Shown: positions 1-10,983 of the stretch, in pieces
How the letters are laid out: every line of letters begins with the position of its first letter
Position numbering within the stretch: position 1 is the first letter of the stretch
From: Angiostrongylus vasorum
Taxonomy: Eukaryota; Nematoda; Chromadorea; Rhabditida; Metastrongylidae
Length of the DNA: 64,000 nt
Assembly: GCA_018806985.1 (NCBI GenBank)
Contig: JADANN010000462.1
Location: 3,277,501-3,341,500 of the forward strand
Direction: 5' to 3'
Notes under the pieces: generated by a model
Seen by the model: the letters and a program-made list of their open reading frames with translations, nothing else
The model's database searches: none
What the model was told of the DNA's origin: nothing
Translations under genes and position numbers: made by a program

Positions 1-400
1 CATGGGGGGATTCTTTTCTGCTACCACCTACTTTTGCGAGCTATAAAATCTATGGCCGTAAGGTGATAGGATCAGTTCGTAGATTGATCGCCTTGATTCT
101 AAAAAGATTCTTAAAACAACTCATCAATTTGGCGTAGGGAAAACTAAGCCTCACCTTAATGCATGTAAGGAATCAATCCGAGACTACAAAAACATTTATA
201 GTTTCTTTTGCCACTTATCGGCCATATTGCTCAAATATCGGTCAACCTTATAAAGCGGTGAACTTTGACTAAAAAAAAACAACTATTAAACGATTGGCAA
301 ATTTTTGTAAAGTGATTAACTTGTACGTAATTCTGGTGTATATGTCCAATGTAAGGCATATGGTTCAAATTTCAGCAGTGATTGACTGTTGAGCGAGAGA
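1..400. other. No recognisable feature
   Basis: AT-rich sequence. I see no exon with splice signals and no repeat family found elsewhere in the window. Confidence 0.5.
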
Positions 401-404
401 AGTT

Positions 405-550
405 CTATAGTTAGAAATGCTGTGCAGTACGTGCGTGGTCGCAATTCGACCCAGTAGCGGGCCGACCAAACTTCTCATCTGTTCAGCGTGAAAAATTGGT
501 GCTAGTCTTATACGAAATAGCTTTCCTCTCTGATCCAGTATGGCAGTGTT
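405..550 (+). mobile_element. Decayed tRNA-derived SINE
   Basis: A B-box-like GCAATTCGACCCAG lies near 447. It is followed by the motif that fills the same place in the clear SINEs of this window: a TTCTCATC stretch, then AAATTGGTGCTAGTCTTA, which corresponds to AAATTGGTACCAGACTTG. An A-box-like GCTGTGCAG lies upstream. The copy is strongly diverged and its ends are not defined. Confidence 0.4.
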
Positions 551-1035
551 GGTGGTAAACATGGGTACGCTCCAAGAAAGATATCCCAGGATTTCCAGCC
601 AGAACCATTTAAACTAGCGGCCAGCCACAATCACGAAGAAGATGGAGTCCTTATCTGAAGCCGAATCCACCAGATCCGGAGACCTTCGTGGACGACGGGC
701 CCCCAGACAACACCGAATGAAAGAACTGCTAAGACCTCTACACAAAATATGTGAAGCGGTTCTGGTCAGATCGTGTGGTTAGTGAACATTTTTTCCATCT
801 GTAATCAATATGACCAACGGTAGTCTCATAGAATGAGAGGATATAAAAATATCAGGATGGATATCGGCATACGGCACAAAACTATGATTTTCAAATATTG
901 ATAGCAATGAGGTCGTTGACTATAATAACACACAGTAAATGGTAAGAAACATTCGCATAGATCCAGCAAAGTCTCTTCGATAACTCTGTGAAGTTCTGAG
1001 CTCAGCATGTACTTCCCTTATCAAAACATTGTCGT
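551..1035. other. No recognisable feature
   Basis: Mixed-composition sequence with only short frames. Nothing supports an exon or a known repeat. Confidence 0.4.
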
Positions 1036-1262
1036 CTATGTTAACTTTTTTATTTACTGCCTCTTACAATTTTTTAGGGTAGGGTATTATGTGCGGTACA
1101 ACCACAATGATGCTGAGACATTTGCAAAACTCCAGACCGCAGGTGTCTGCGGTGGGGAACGAACACGCTATCACTCTTTCAGAGACTAACGCGTTCACCA
1201 CCACACTATGCGGGTCCTTTGCAAATATCTCAGCACCATGGCGGTTGTATTGTCGTCTATTG
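1036..1262. repeat. Foldback element, centre-deleted copy
   Basis: The left arm (CTGAGACATTTGCAAAACTC, GTCTGCGGTGGGGAACGAA, CGCGTTCACCACCACAC) matches the arms of the full foldback copies at 39944-40457 and 52705-53215. At about 1215 it jumps straight into the outer end of the opposite arm (TTTGCAAATATCTCAGCAC). The loop and most of the right arm are therefore missing. Two short plus-strand open frames here are readthrough of the arm. Confidence 0.65.
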
Positions 1263-1544
1263 TCGAAAAACCAGTCTTTCTTATTATATACTTAGAGCAG
1301 CGTAGTGGTGGACAAGTTTCCCGATGTTCGCAACTAACATTAAATCAGGCGTCGTACACCGTGGTAACACGGAGTTAGTCGTCATTATATTAGCAACTGC
1401 AAAAGCCGCTTTTCAGACGAGTTCATCATTATGGTGGTGGGAAACACTTCATGCTAAAAGCGGCACTGCTACTTCTGCATCTCGTGACACTGGCGACTTG
1501 AAAAAGTCATTGTAGTTCTGTCCACAACAAGTCTTTTTAAAAAA

Positions 1545-1800
1545 AACACATCACAAATGGGCTGTGCATCTGACCCCATTAAGCATCACTGGAGATGACC
1601 GAATGCGTATTTGACCCTTACAGTAATTTGCGGTGACTTATCGTTGTATCAAATCAGTTCAGCTATCCTCTCAGAATAGTAGGGCACTAATTTGCCAAGC
1701 CCACGGCGATGATGAAAGGTTTGCTGAGGGTATCGAACCAACGACCACGTACGCATGGGCACCCCTAACCACTACGTTAGACGTGACCCGGAATATCTAA
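1545..1800 (-). mobile_element. SINE-A family copy, TGGTTAG-type head
   Basis: On the minus strand the head carries GTAGTGGTTAGGGG (A box) and TTGGTTCGATACCC (B box). The shared core follows (GGCTTGGCAAATTAGTGCCC, then GAGAGGATAGC), and then a body matching the better SINE-A copies as far as TGCTTAATGGGGTCAGATG. It is more diverged than the copies at 20-28 kb. Confidence 0.65.
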
Positions 1801-3529
1801 AATTTGAAAAAGACTGTGATGAGGAAATCTCTCAGAGGTTTTTTCCTGCTCACTTTGTGATCTTTTCTTATTTACCACGCCCATCTGGATGGTCGGAAGT
1901 CAGTGATCGAACGATTTGGTCATATAAGCAATAGTTACAATAGTTATACAATAGCAATAGTTATAATATTCGTATCATCGTTATTATCAGCATTTGCAAG
2001 AAGCATTAAAGAAATCACTCCTTTATCGACTCTGCTTCTGATATGGCGTTATCATCACCAGTGCAAGTGATACCCGTTAACACCATCTACTTTGTATTTC
2101 TTTTTAGAGGCGGTAGTGTGCACAACAACTTCACCACTCCACTTGAAACTCGTTGAAAAGATGAAACGATTAGCGTGCCAGAAACAGTAGCCTACACGTG
2201 GATGCCACAAATGTGTCATATTAGCTGATTGGACATTTTCTGTGTCGTCCGGCAAGGAAAGTGGGTGTGCTCCCGAAGGCGGCAAATAAAGATAGTCTCG
2301 AAAAAATCAGCTCCTGCTCTTTAACCTATTCGAGAAGGTGCTGTAAGATTACCTACTTATTTGTCAATAGAGTATTCTAGGAGTTCAGAACTTAGCGACA
2401 GCTGCAAACATAGCACCAAATTGAGAACACCATTGCGCTTTTCCAGACGGAAACCCGTTTGCTCATTTGCTCTTCTGTTTGAAATTTGCCCATAGGCATG
2501 TTTGAGCAGTGACGAAAAAAAGTAAAAAAAACTATATGGTGTGAGCTCCATGAAGTCCGAACTTTGCAGTGGTAAAACAAGAGAGCGTGTATTTTGTGGG
2601 CCAGAATTTCTAAATTCCAAAAGCTTCTTTCGCATCTACTAAAATTCAGTGCGACCTGAGATCACTACGAGTAGTTTAAAGCTGAAAGCGTGTCATTGTT
2701 CTCACTTCTGTGACTCCTATAGAAGCCACACCGCTGCGAAAGAATGAAGCAGTCAAGTTGGAATTTTGAACATAAGAGTTCTATGAAAATCTAAATGGTC
2801 ATTTGGAAAATGGTGTCGTTACAGTCTTAATCACAGTAGAGGCCATGAAGTGCAGCTCGAAAAAAAGCGTTCACAAACTTAGGAATACTTGTAAAAAGAA
2901 ACTGCTCGACACATACGTTGAGGCTTGGGATTTTTCGTCACCGGCGCGAACACTAAAAAAGTCCGATTTCTCATGAACTGTGAGCTGACCCTAGGTTGGC
3001 ATTGATGCGTTCAAGACAACATTGTGTGCTCAACTAGAGCTAGAAATAATCGTACTAGATCTACAACGCCTCTTCACTTTACTGCTGTTTAGTTTCCATC
3101 TTCTTTACTAGATCACAAGGCCTAATCGTCACTAACCATTAATAACTACTTGAAAACTGTTCACTTACTTCGAGATCCAATTCGTTTAGCACTCATCGTG
3201 GTCTTTATAACCTGAAAAATGCCTTCTGACTGCAGAATAAACGTACACTTCCACCTGCAAATTGTTTCCTCTCTACTATTTCACATCATACAAGGCTGAG
3301 CATCCCTATTTTTTGCAGTATTTTTTCAAAAAAGAAAACAGAAAAAATAGAAACCAACGTGATGCCCGGTCACGAGGAAAAAGCTGGAATGACTGCTAAT
3401 TTCATATTAACTCATCTTGATTCTAATCGTTATCTTGCTATACTGATACTATTGATTAAAATGTATGTCATGGAAAAAAGCAGTCCATTGTGGGGAAAAA
3501 AGTATCACGTCCCGTTACCACGTTATCAT
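1801..3529. other. No recognisable feature
   Basis: AT-rich DNA. Short frames on both strands lack nematode-like splice signals and show no repeat similarity that I can see. The left edge of the minus-strand RTE element is at about 3530. Confidence 0.5.
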
Positions 3530-3913
3530 CAATCGTCCCGTTGATCGTCGCGTGGCTCAAGCGGGCATCAGTAAATCTTCCATTTCTTCCTTTCACATGC
3601 AAAAGTATCCCGGTGAGTTTAGTGAGTTGTGCTTGTTCTAGGGATTCGTTGAGCACCACGACTTTCCTCTAGTGTTTTCGTAGGGAACTTTGACCATAGG
3701 ATTGGTGATCTTCCTGCTATAATTTTAACACCCCAAGGAATCTAGTCATTAACGGTCTTCATCTATCATTAGTAGTTGAGACGCAATATTTGTACGACCA
3801 ACCTCATTTTCGACAATTTAGCCTATGGAACGACGTCTTTGGTTTTTGATCGTTGATGTAGATCGGAGCTTCGGATCCCCCTCTTTCACTTCCGTGACAC
3901 GGAATACTCCTAG
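3530..3913 (-). pseudogene. RTE copy A, C-terminal coding segment
   Basis: Read on the minus strand this matches the end of the RTE polyprotein seen at 17.6-18.0 kb. It has the segment before the last quarter (LGVFRVTEVKEGDPK-like) and the terminal tract ending close to an INGTI-like sequence. The expected terminal GGTGATAC tail is not clearly kept. The segment stops at 3913, exactly where the 9-bp duplication of the Penelope-like insertion lies, and continues at 6446. Confidence 0.75.
3905..3913. repeat. Left target-site duplication of the Penelope-like insertion
   Basis: TACTCCTAG is repeated exactly at 6437-6445. Both copies fall at the same point of the RTE polyprotein, where the minus strand reads LLGV or LGV, so this is a true insertion scar. 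Confidence 0.8.
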
Positions 3914-4555
3914 AAATAGACTGCGCACCAAGTACATCCAGAGTTACTGTGCTAGGATGCATAACGCTTTCGGAAAACGCGCGTTCATTCTTGGAATTGG
4001 ATCCAAGTTTCGCACCTAATCAACCCATTTTTAAACCAATCCTGTGTAGGATCACGCATAGTCTGCATGAAATTCAAGATCACCTACGTTACAAGACTAA
4101 GCTAGAAAGGTTAAGCAAAGTAGTACTAAGGAAGAAACTACCACCCATACCTTTTCCCCGATACTGACCCTGCATTTCGTTTATTTTCGGACGAAATTCT
4201 CCGCATACTTAATCACTACCAAAAAAGGAAAGTAAGCTCCAACCTCACACACCAACAAAAATGTGGTATATGTGGTATGTGCCAGGTTAGAGAGCTCTTG
4301 AATTCAAAATCTGTTAGGTTTTCTGTTAGTGGAAAAGGTGGCGAATTTGTAGTTATTCCTTCAGTTGGATAATAGAATAACAGAGGAACATCTCAATGAT
4401 GTTTCTCTCTATCGAACATCCTCTGAAAAGGAATATAGAAACCAATACCGAAAAAATAAATTAAAAAATAGGTCAACACGGCAAAGGCAGCGGGTTTAGA
4501 GCCTTCGGTTATTTCTCGACTTAAAAACGAACACCCAATTTGCCCTGTCCTTTAC

Positions 4556-5330
4556 TTGCTTATTAAAACACATAAGCTTACTTCAACTGATGATATTACA
4601 TCAACGAACCCATTATCATTTAAAGTTAGACCTATCACCAGTTGTGTAGGCGGACCAACGGGTAGAATAACGTGGTTCCCAAACCTCATCCTGACCCAGT
4701 TGCTAAAATTCATTCCAACCCATCTACCTAACACCAAAATATTTCTAGACCACCTATGGTGCGCGCAACCAAACAGCTCGCATGTAATGGAGTCATTCGA
4801 TGTTACTTCACTTTATACCAACGTGTCGAATGTCTCCGCAATGCAAGCCATTCTCGAGCTACTTGTCGTACATGAAAAGAAAGTAAATATGTATGGCTTT
4901 GCAGATCCAACAACTAGAGAGTCTCTTAAAACAGTGTCTTAGTTGTTCAATCTTTAGGTGGTCTGGAAAATATTTTGCACAAATTAGAGGGATGGCCATG
5001 GGACAGCGTGTAGCACCAAGCCTTGCCGTCGCTTTCATGTCTAAGGGGGACCTCCAGTTCTCGATCGCCCACCCTTACTCTACTGTCGATACATAGACAA
5101 CTGCTTCATCGTCTGTTCCACACAAGAACAGATGGATGGGTGCTTTGAATTGTTAAACGGACAGTCAGAGTATATAAAATTTGCACGGGAAAAACCAACC
5201 GAGAACTGGCTTTCATTCTCAAACATACAAATAAAGCTTTCAGAAAGTTGCTATATAACAAAATGGTATCGTAAGCCAAGTAGTAAGAACACACTAGTTC
5301 ACTACCTCTCTTCTCATCCTTAACACATGA
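4556..5330 (+). pseudogene. PLE reverse transcriptase, degenerate
   Basis: The frame at 4556-4942 has IKTHK, then PLSFKVRPITSCVGGPTGR and SFDVTSLYTNV. These are the typical early Penelope RT blocks. After a stop at 4942 the homology continues in another frame with AQIRGMAMGQRVAPSLAV (about 4980-5030), then CRYIDNCFIVCSTQEQMDGC (about 5085-5145), where the usual YIDD catalytic motif reads YIDN. It then continues with WYRKPSSKN (about 5265). The YIDD-to-YIDN change and the frame breaks show loss of function. Confidence 0.85.
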
Positions 5331-5724
5331 AAAAAGCACTTATCAAAAAACATGTACCGTACGGCTAAAAAATGTGTGCACAGGAGAAAAGGAAAGGAAG
5401 GAATCGCTAAACCTGGCACGAAAAATGGCCATTTCCAATGGCTACGACGTAGAAGCCACTCGGGTTACACAAAAAACGTAGGGTAGTTCCCCAAAAATAA
5501 TGTTCCGGACGTAAGTAAGATCCTTTTTAAGCTACCCTTCATATCAAATGAAGTAAGTTACGCCATTAAGAGATGCTTAAGAAAAAGTGGTCTTGAAAAT
5601 TATGTAACGACTATTGACATCCCACCCAATACCCTACGCCCTCAGTTAGTTCCCAACGTCTCTATGATCGTTTGTGCAGCTCAGCAAACTGTATTATCTG
5701 TCCTAACGGGGAGACGGGGATTGC

Positions 5725-6130
5725 ATGAATTCAGGTATAATATACTTGATCTCATGTAACGCATGCGGTGAGGATTATATTGGGGAAACAGGTAGACCAC
5801 TTTGTGTCCACATAAAATAACACTAGATGGGGGAAGTTAAAATTCTTCAAAACACTCCTCTGGGTACGCATAGGGCACAAAAGCACAACGGCGATCATTT
5901 TGAAGTGAATGTACGGATCCCAACGTAGGAATCGAAAACATAAGCGGCAAAACTTTTGAGGCGTTTTGGACAAATTCCACAAATCCAAAGATGAACCGGA
6001 AAGTCGAATACCTCACTATCACACGTGACGTGGCGCCCTATTTCAGAATGATATTCTGACTCCTGGGTGTGTCTCGCTCGCGACTCCACGTGAACAACGC
6101 GTGGGGTCAGTCCCACTCGTAACATCACGG
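5725..6130 (+). pseudogene. PLE GIY-YIG endonuclease region, degenerate
   Basis: The stretch from about 5732 reads SGIIYLISCNACGEDYIGET, followed by GRPLCVHIK and, after stops, LGTHRAQKHNGDHFEV. GIIY plus DYIGET is the GIY-YIG signature of PLE C-termini, and the CxxC-type pair (CNAC) is also typical. Several stops follow. Confidence 0.8.
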
Positions 6131-6233
6131 TGAGTAGCCTTTCTGATCAATATAGCGCCTATTTAAAAGTATGACCCTCATTAATACTTTAGCTTTTTTT
6201 CCACCGAATAATTAAAGTATTCTTGTATAAAAT

Positions 6234-6272
6234 ACGTCCAAGTTCTGAGGAAGGCAAAATCGCCGAAACGTC
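6234..6272 (+). ncRNA. Hammerhead-ribozyme-like motif of the PLE
   Basis: The conserved hammerhead boxes are present in order. CTGAGGA lies at 6245-6251 (fits CUGANGA) and GAAA at 6265-6268. Between them is a stem of GGC (6253-6255) with GCC (6262-6264) closing an AAAATC loop. ACG (6234-6236) before a GTC-type cleavage triplet can pair with CGT (6269-6271). One A (6252) is unpaired at the base of stem II and the remaining stem is very short. PLEs are known to carry minimal hammerhead motifs, often active only as dimers. Activity of this copy is unknown. Confidence 0.6.
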
Positions 6273-6292
6273 AGCCATCGACCAACAAGGAA

Positions 6293-6341
6293 AACAGCAA
6301 CACCGACAACAACGACAACGACAACGACAACGAAGACCTAT
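6293..6341 (+). repeat. CAACGA-type short tandem repeat in the PLE tail
   Basis: A run of CAACGA and CAACAACGA units follows the hammerhead-like motif, inside the PLE 3' region. Confidence 0.7.
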
Positions 6342-6445
6342 ACCAACCTCGCATCAGCTAAAGAAGATCAGTTTTTAACATGAATAAATATACCAGCTAT
6401 CTATGCCAAGGTTTATAAAAAGTCGGTCTTTTGAGTTACTCCTAG

Positions 6446-7232
6446 TAAAGTCCCTTCAGCTATGCATTCTATAACACTGAGTGGTATCTCATTTTGCTTA
6501 CGTAGCGGCCAGGTTTCTAACTCTTACCTTAGGGTAGGGTGAATCGTGAAGTCGAAAAAGTTCGGCACGGAGTCGGGCGTTCATTGTTCTTTACAACTTT
6601 ATCCTCGATGCTTTTGAAAGCACCCCCAAACCGCTCGTTTCCTTCTGCTCAGCTCTGGAGCTAAGTCGTTCATCATATTGATTTCACGACCTAGATACAC
6701 ATGCTAGAGCGTTCGGAGGAATTTATTCCGATAAACGTGAATATGGCATACGAAACCATCCGTTCTTCATGAACATCGTCGTCATCTAGGCGAAGACCAA
6801 TTTCTCCACAAGCGTTGTCAAACTCTGCAAGCATTCGTTTCGCCTGTCTATTGCTTGGTCTCATAACAACGATATCATCAACAAATCAAAGATCGTGTAT
6901 TTGCCGGCCGTCGATCTTCACACCCATGTTGTCCCATTCCAATATTCGCATGACGTTCTCCGGGGTGGAGTTAAATGATTTTGCCGACGTAGTTTCATCA
7001 TGCCTAACCTTTCTTTTTCGTCGAAGTTAACATCTGACTAGGGATGGTGACATTTTGGCTGTAAAATTTTATACAGCTTGAATATAATATACAATGAATA
7101 GGAACACCCTGGCTGTCCAGAGCTTCCATGGCTGCTTCTACTTCAACTGAGTCAAAGTTTTACCTGGATGGATGAAAGAAAGACAAAGCGACCCTTTGTA
7201 GGCATGCCATATTTCGATGAATCCTGCTATCA
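6446..7232 (-). pseudogene. RTE copy A, reverse transcriptase segment
   Basis: Read on the minus strand, from higher to lower coordinates, this contains the conserved RT stretch around FDSVE, then VDG(R)QIH, a diverged FADD region (the active-site residues lie at about 6870-6885 in a shifted frame), and the MMNDLAPELSR-like tract near 6660. It ends with YASETW-like and LSVIE-like segments next to 6446. It joins the linker segment across the SINE at 7240-7515. Stops and frameshifts are frequent. Confidence 0.8.
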
Positions 7233-7239
7233 TGTGGAT

Positions 7240-7515
7240 AGAGCGCATGTAGAGCAGTGATCCGAGGCGTCTGCAATACACAAAGGAAAGCTCCCGTGCC
7301 TCAGGCTCCACCAATCATTCCATCCCTCCGGTGTCGGCAATTTAGTACCAGACTCGTGTGGAACAATAGCAGAACTGACTTACATCGGCAAGCGACGGCG
7401 AGAAAGGCCAGATGTGCATTCAGTCACCTCTAACGATGCGTAATGAAGTCGAAGGCATGGCCAATCCATCAGAGATTGATCAACACCAAGAGCTTTATCC
7501 TTTAACCTTTTATTG
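7240..7515 (+). mobile_element. SINE-A copy inside RTE copy A
   Basis: This 276-bp element is flanked by TGTGGAT at 7233-7239 and 7516-7522. The head has GTAGAGCAGTGATCCGAGG (A-box region). The shared core follows (GTGTCGGCAATTTAGTACC), then the SINE-A body and a TTTATCCTTTAACC-type tail. The RTE reading resumes on both sides, which fixes the ends. Confidence 0.85.
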
Positions 7516-7522
7516 TGTGGAT

Positions 7523-9062
7523 CGGGCCCACTGTACCGAATCCTTTTCGAAAGCCTGTTTGCTCACATGGCTGCTCTTCGTAAGTTTGTAGACGACAAGC
7601 AGCAAACAGATTGGACGATAGTTGCCAATATCGTGGAGGTCACAATTCTTAAACAATAGCACGGTCTTGCTGTTATTCCAGTGAGTAGGGACCTTGTATT
7701 CAGACAGGTAACGTGTGAATAGCCGAGCCAGTGTGTTTACGAGAACTGACGGAAGGTTCTTCAAGTGCTCAGATCTTATCCTATCCGGACCTGGTGCCGT
7801 TCGATTTTTCACCGACGAAATAGCATGTCGGATTTCGGAAGGGAGAACCAGTGGTACAACATATATATCCTCCTTTCTTTCATATGAGGGAAGGAGGACG
7901 TGGTTATTGAAGAGATCTGAGTAGGATTCGTGAGTGATTTTCTCCATTGACTTTCTGGACGCTGTAACTGTTCCGCTTGGGCGTCGGAGTGTAATCATCT
8001 TTGGTCTTTCGCAATTGGCGAAGCTTCAGTGGGCTTTGTGAATGCTTTTCCCAGCCTGCGCAGCTTCGACCTTTACTGCTGCTCTTCTCTCTTTAAGATC
8101 TTCTTTTATCGCCTGTCTTCACTCTTTTGCAAGAACGTTAGTTCGCGGTTGCCTGCAGCTCGTACGACTCCACGCTGGCGTATCAGCTCAAGTGTTTCTG
8201 GAGACAGGCGTCTCTTGGTGACTTTCGAACTATCAGCTTTTATAGTGCTAACGTGGAAATGTTGAATGAGCCGATCGTATTCCTCGTCGATGTTATGGAC
8301 AACAGCATCTGCCCAACATCCGACTAGCGAATTGAATAAGTCCTAGTTAATGGTGGTTTCCGGACTTCGTTTTTTGAATTTCGCAGCTTTTTTCTCCTTT
8401 CGATGAGAAATGGGATTTTGCTCGGAGGAGGCGTTGGTCTGATCCCATGTAGAATTTTTGAACAATAGCGTCATCGGTAGAGCAAAAATCTTCGATTTGC
8501 TATGATGTGGTCTATCTCGTTATGGTACTCTCCACTGGAAGACTCGCACGTCGTTGAGGGTGGGGGCTTCTGGAATTTCGAGTCACCATGAATGGTCTTG
8601 GTCGCCATTATAAACTCAGACAGCCGCTCACCCTGTTCCTCCCATTCTAATCCGTGGGTCCCAATGTGACGTTCTTCAGACGTACTTCTTGGTCCAACCT
8701 TAGCGTTAAAATCCCCTATGATGAACTCGAAGAATGTATGATCTTCTCCATAGAACTTCTCCAAGTCCGTATAGAACGCTTCGGCTTCTTCTTCTTCATA
8801 GTTTGATGTGGGCGTGACAAAGATTGTTTAAGCCGGTATTGATCTGCATTTCTTCAATCGTATGCGTCCGATTCGGGTTGTTAGTTTTTCGAATGAATCG
8901 AAGTTCGCGGCCAAACTTGTGTTGACGGAAACGCCGCCTCTGCCGTTCTCCGGTGTCATAGTCGGGGCTGTATGGGCGGCGTATTCTCGTCTCAGGAAGT
9001 CCAATCACGTCGCACCCTATCCTTCTTTACCGCTTGATCAAGTCCTCCATCAAAGATTTAGA
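7523..9062 (-). pseudogene. RTE copy A, linker and endonuclease segment
   Basis: The frame at 7998-7510 shows the RT start: [44 protein letters not shown] and GNYRPICLL. Upstream (8764-8471) is the endonuclease with IIGDFNAKVGPRSTSEERH, and at 9008-8796 the N-terminal VIGLPETR-like part. GDFNAK carries the metal-binding aspartate and asparagine of the apurinic-endonuclease fold. Frames shift at least three times. Confidence 0.8.
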
Positions 9063-9520
9063 TGCAGTTGAGCTTGTTTTGTAAGTAAGTACCACACCTT
9101 AGCCCTTTGCGATCCAGGCAGCTAGAACGGCCCTGGGATTTTACCAGCGTTTCAGCATATGTCCTAGCGAGCGCTGTCTAAAGCTGTTTTGGATCAGGGG
9201 GAATGAAGCCCACCACTGGGTTTAGCGTTTGATACCCACGTATAGCCTGCTGAGCACTAAATGTGGAAGCTGGTAATGCTGACGAATAGCTCGCCAGTTT
9301 ATGCCAGAGTAGACGGGGTTTGTTGGAGGCGACTCACAGCAGCCTCCCATATACGTCCCTGTCTCTTGATTGAGGTTTTTGGACGACTTGACTCGTAGAA
9401 TAGAATGCGCATAGACGAGAACACACCCACGCACGCATAAATCAGTAACTACTCGCAAAGACCGAACATACGCGCCAAATCGACGCAGCAGAAATGCGGA
9501 GTCCATCACCTGTTTCCACT
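9063..9520 (-). mobile_element. RTE copy A, 5' leader
   Basis: The sequence on the minus strand matches 14697-15150 upstream of the endonuclease of RTE copy B. Shared blocks include GATGGACTCC, the tract coding GCVLVYA with ILRV, and the CTATACGTGGGTATCAAA region. The match stops at about 9520 and 14697, which I take as the 5' end of the family. Confidence 0.65.
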
Positions 9521-9779
9521 TTCGTCTCAGAGAAGCAAAAATTGGCATCTTGTCCGGCACCTCTGGGACGCGTTGCGTTGCTTCGAGACTAACCGGAGTG
9601 AGATTTGTATATGAGAGGGATAAGTGGACTGAGGAAATGTAAAACAGAAAGACAAATAATACAGCTGTGCAGTGATATCGTTGTTGAAGTGACACCATCA
9701 GCCGTCAATCAACGCCTATTACTTGAATCGGTTCTTGAGAGACCATTCTGTCCTATGATTATTCAACAAAGGACGCCAG

Positions 9780-9990
9780 AAAAGCTGTGGTTAGAGGAAC
9801 TGTCCAAAAATAAAAAAAGCTTAATAAGAGAACTAGCTTGACCCAGTCTCTGTCCAAACGCCTCATTTCTCCGGAGACGGCAAATTGGTACCATTGTAGA
9901 AAACTCCCTTTGAACTAGGATAGCTGGTGATTGTCTGTATACGAGACCTAAGAACGTCCTAAATCGGGCCATCCTATGATTGCAAGCCCA
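9780..9990 (+). mobile_element. Decayed SINE with shared core
   Basis: AGCTGTGGTTAGAGG near 9785 resembles the A-box region. GAACTAGCTTGACCC near 9829 resembles the B box. CTCCGGAGACGGCAAATTGG near 9870 is the SINE core. A 78-codon frame that ends at 9841 runs into this SINE and is therefore doubtful. Confidence 0.45.
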
Positions 9991-10184
9991 ATGGACTCAT
10001 CTAGCACTCAGCGATATTGATTGATAAAGAATGTCGAAAATCCTTTAGCAGCAGCCGAAGCCACATGAAGCATGGTAAAGCTTAGTAGACCGATAGGAGA
10101 AAAACGATCGAAAGAAAGCAGTAATGGAACGTCCAAAAAATATTCGTAGGTTCGTGGAAATTTTTTTTATTCCATTTATATAAT

Positions 10185-10495
10185 CCGCCATCACATCTAC
10201 TGTGTGGATCCCAGCACTTCTTTTCATTCGATTCGTTTTTCTCGCATTCATCCTTCACTATGACCATGTAACGTTTCGCATGTGTTTTCGGCTGTTGCTT
10301 GGAAATTTCACCCCTCTTTATGAATGTTCTAGAATGCTGGTTAAGTTGATTTTTCTTGCAATTTCGGAGATAGCCGAGCTAGAGTTTCCACGTGGATCAG
10401 AGGATTGAAGCGGGGATCGAACTAGCGCTTTTGTTTCCTGACCAACGGTAACTAGACAGTAAGTAAACCACTGCGCCATACCGGCCCCATGTAAA
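10185..10495 (-). mobile_element. SINE-B family copy
   Basis: On the minus strand the head reads CCGGTATGGCGCAGTGGTTT and later GCGCTAGTTCGATCCCCGC, giving good A and B boxes. The body matches other SINE-B copies: GAGATAGCCGAGCTAG, TTGTAGAATGCTGG-like, TTCGGCTGTTGCTTGG and CAGTAGATGTG-like on the reverse. A 40-base scrap of the same 3' body lies at about 10030-10070 in the opposite orientation. Confidence 0.75.
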
Positions 10496-10983
10496 AAATA
10501 GATAAATAAACAGGTAAATAACGACATTACCATAGTAAACGATCGCACGGGCGGCTTTCTTGAGTGTGCGTCACAAATGCACATTCACTCTCTCGGATAT
10601 CGGCGGCAACAATCTTCGTCAGTATTGATTCTTTTATACATCTTCTAGACCCCTCAAGTTAACTAATTTCATTGAAGCCACGTAATGTTTCAAACGGTAG
10701 GAAAGGCTTGAATCCATTATTTGCTCAACTTAAATGAGGTGATTGACATCACTTGTCGCCGCAAATATGCAGGTCCTTTCAAAACCCTCACCGTATCTAC
10801 TGATACTTGCCAGCGCAACGTCCTTACGATATCCGAGGGTAGAAATGTCGTCTTTGAAAAGGCACTCTGTGTAAACGGTACTTCGCACCTAATTTTTTCC
10901 ACTTCTTATTTCGACATCTCTTATTAAATTACTTGTTTTCAAAAGTCTCAAGAAGCTTTACCGTCTAACGAGAACGCTGCTAC

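Larger units (their letters stand above)
3914..6436 (+). mobile_element. Penelope-like retroelement (PLE) inserted in RTE copy A
   Basis: A 2.5-kb element lies between 9-bp direct repeats. It contains a Penelope-type reverse transcriptase, a C-terminal GIY-YIG endonuclease region, a hammerhead-like motif and a CAACGA-rich 3' stretch. PLEs are reverse-transcribing elements with a telomerase-like RT and usually a GIY-YIG endonuclease. The 5' part lacks the duplicated pseudo-LTR often seen in PLEs, so this copy is probably 5' truncated. Many frameshifts and stops make it inactive. Confidence 0.85.
3530..9520 (-). mobile_element. RTE-clade retrotransposon copy A, split by two insertions
   Basis: This is a non-LTR retrotransposon copy on the minus strand, spread over 6 kb. 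Its 3'-terminal coding segment is at 3530-3913, the reverse-transcriptase core at 6446-7232, the linker and endonuclease at 7523-9062, and the 5' leader at 9063-9520. Subtracting the Penelope-like insertion (3914-6436), the SINE (7240-7515) and one copy of each target duplication leaves about 3.2 kb. The plus-strand copy at 14697-18024 measures about 3.3 kb, so this copy was probably near full length. In RTE elements the apurinic-like endonuclease nicks the target and the reverse transcriptase copies RNA at the nick. Frameshifts and stops run throughout, so it encodes nothing functional. Confidence 0.85.

Noticed and set aside
9222..9698. 158-codon minus-strand frame, apparent signal-anchor start
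   Set aside because: Most of it is RTE leader shared with 14697-15150. The hydrophobic start lies outside the element and is coincidental.
9605..9841. 78-codon plus-strand frame with coding-like look
   Set aside because: Its last part falls in a decayed SINE (B-box-like and core at 9829-9890), and its first part overlaps no splice-supported exon.
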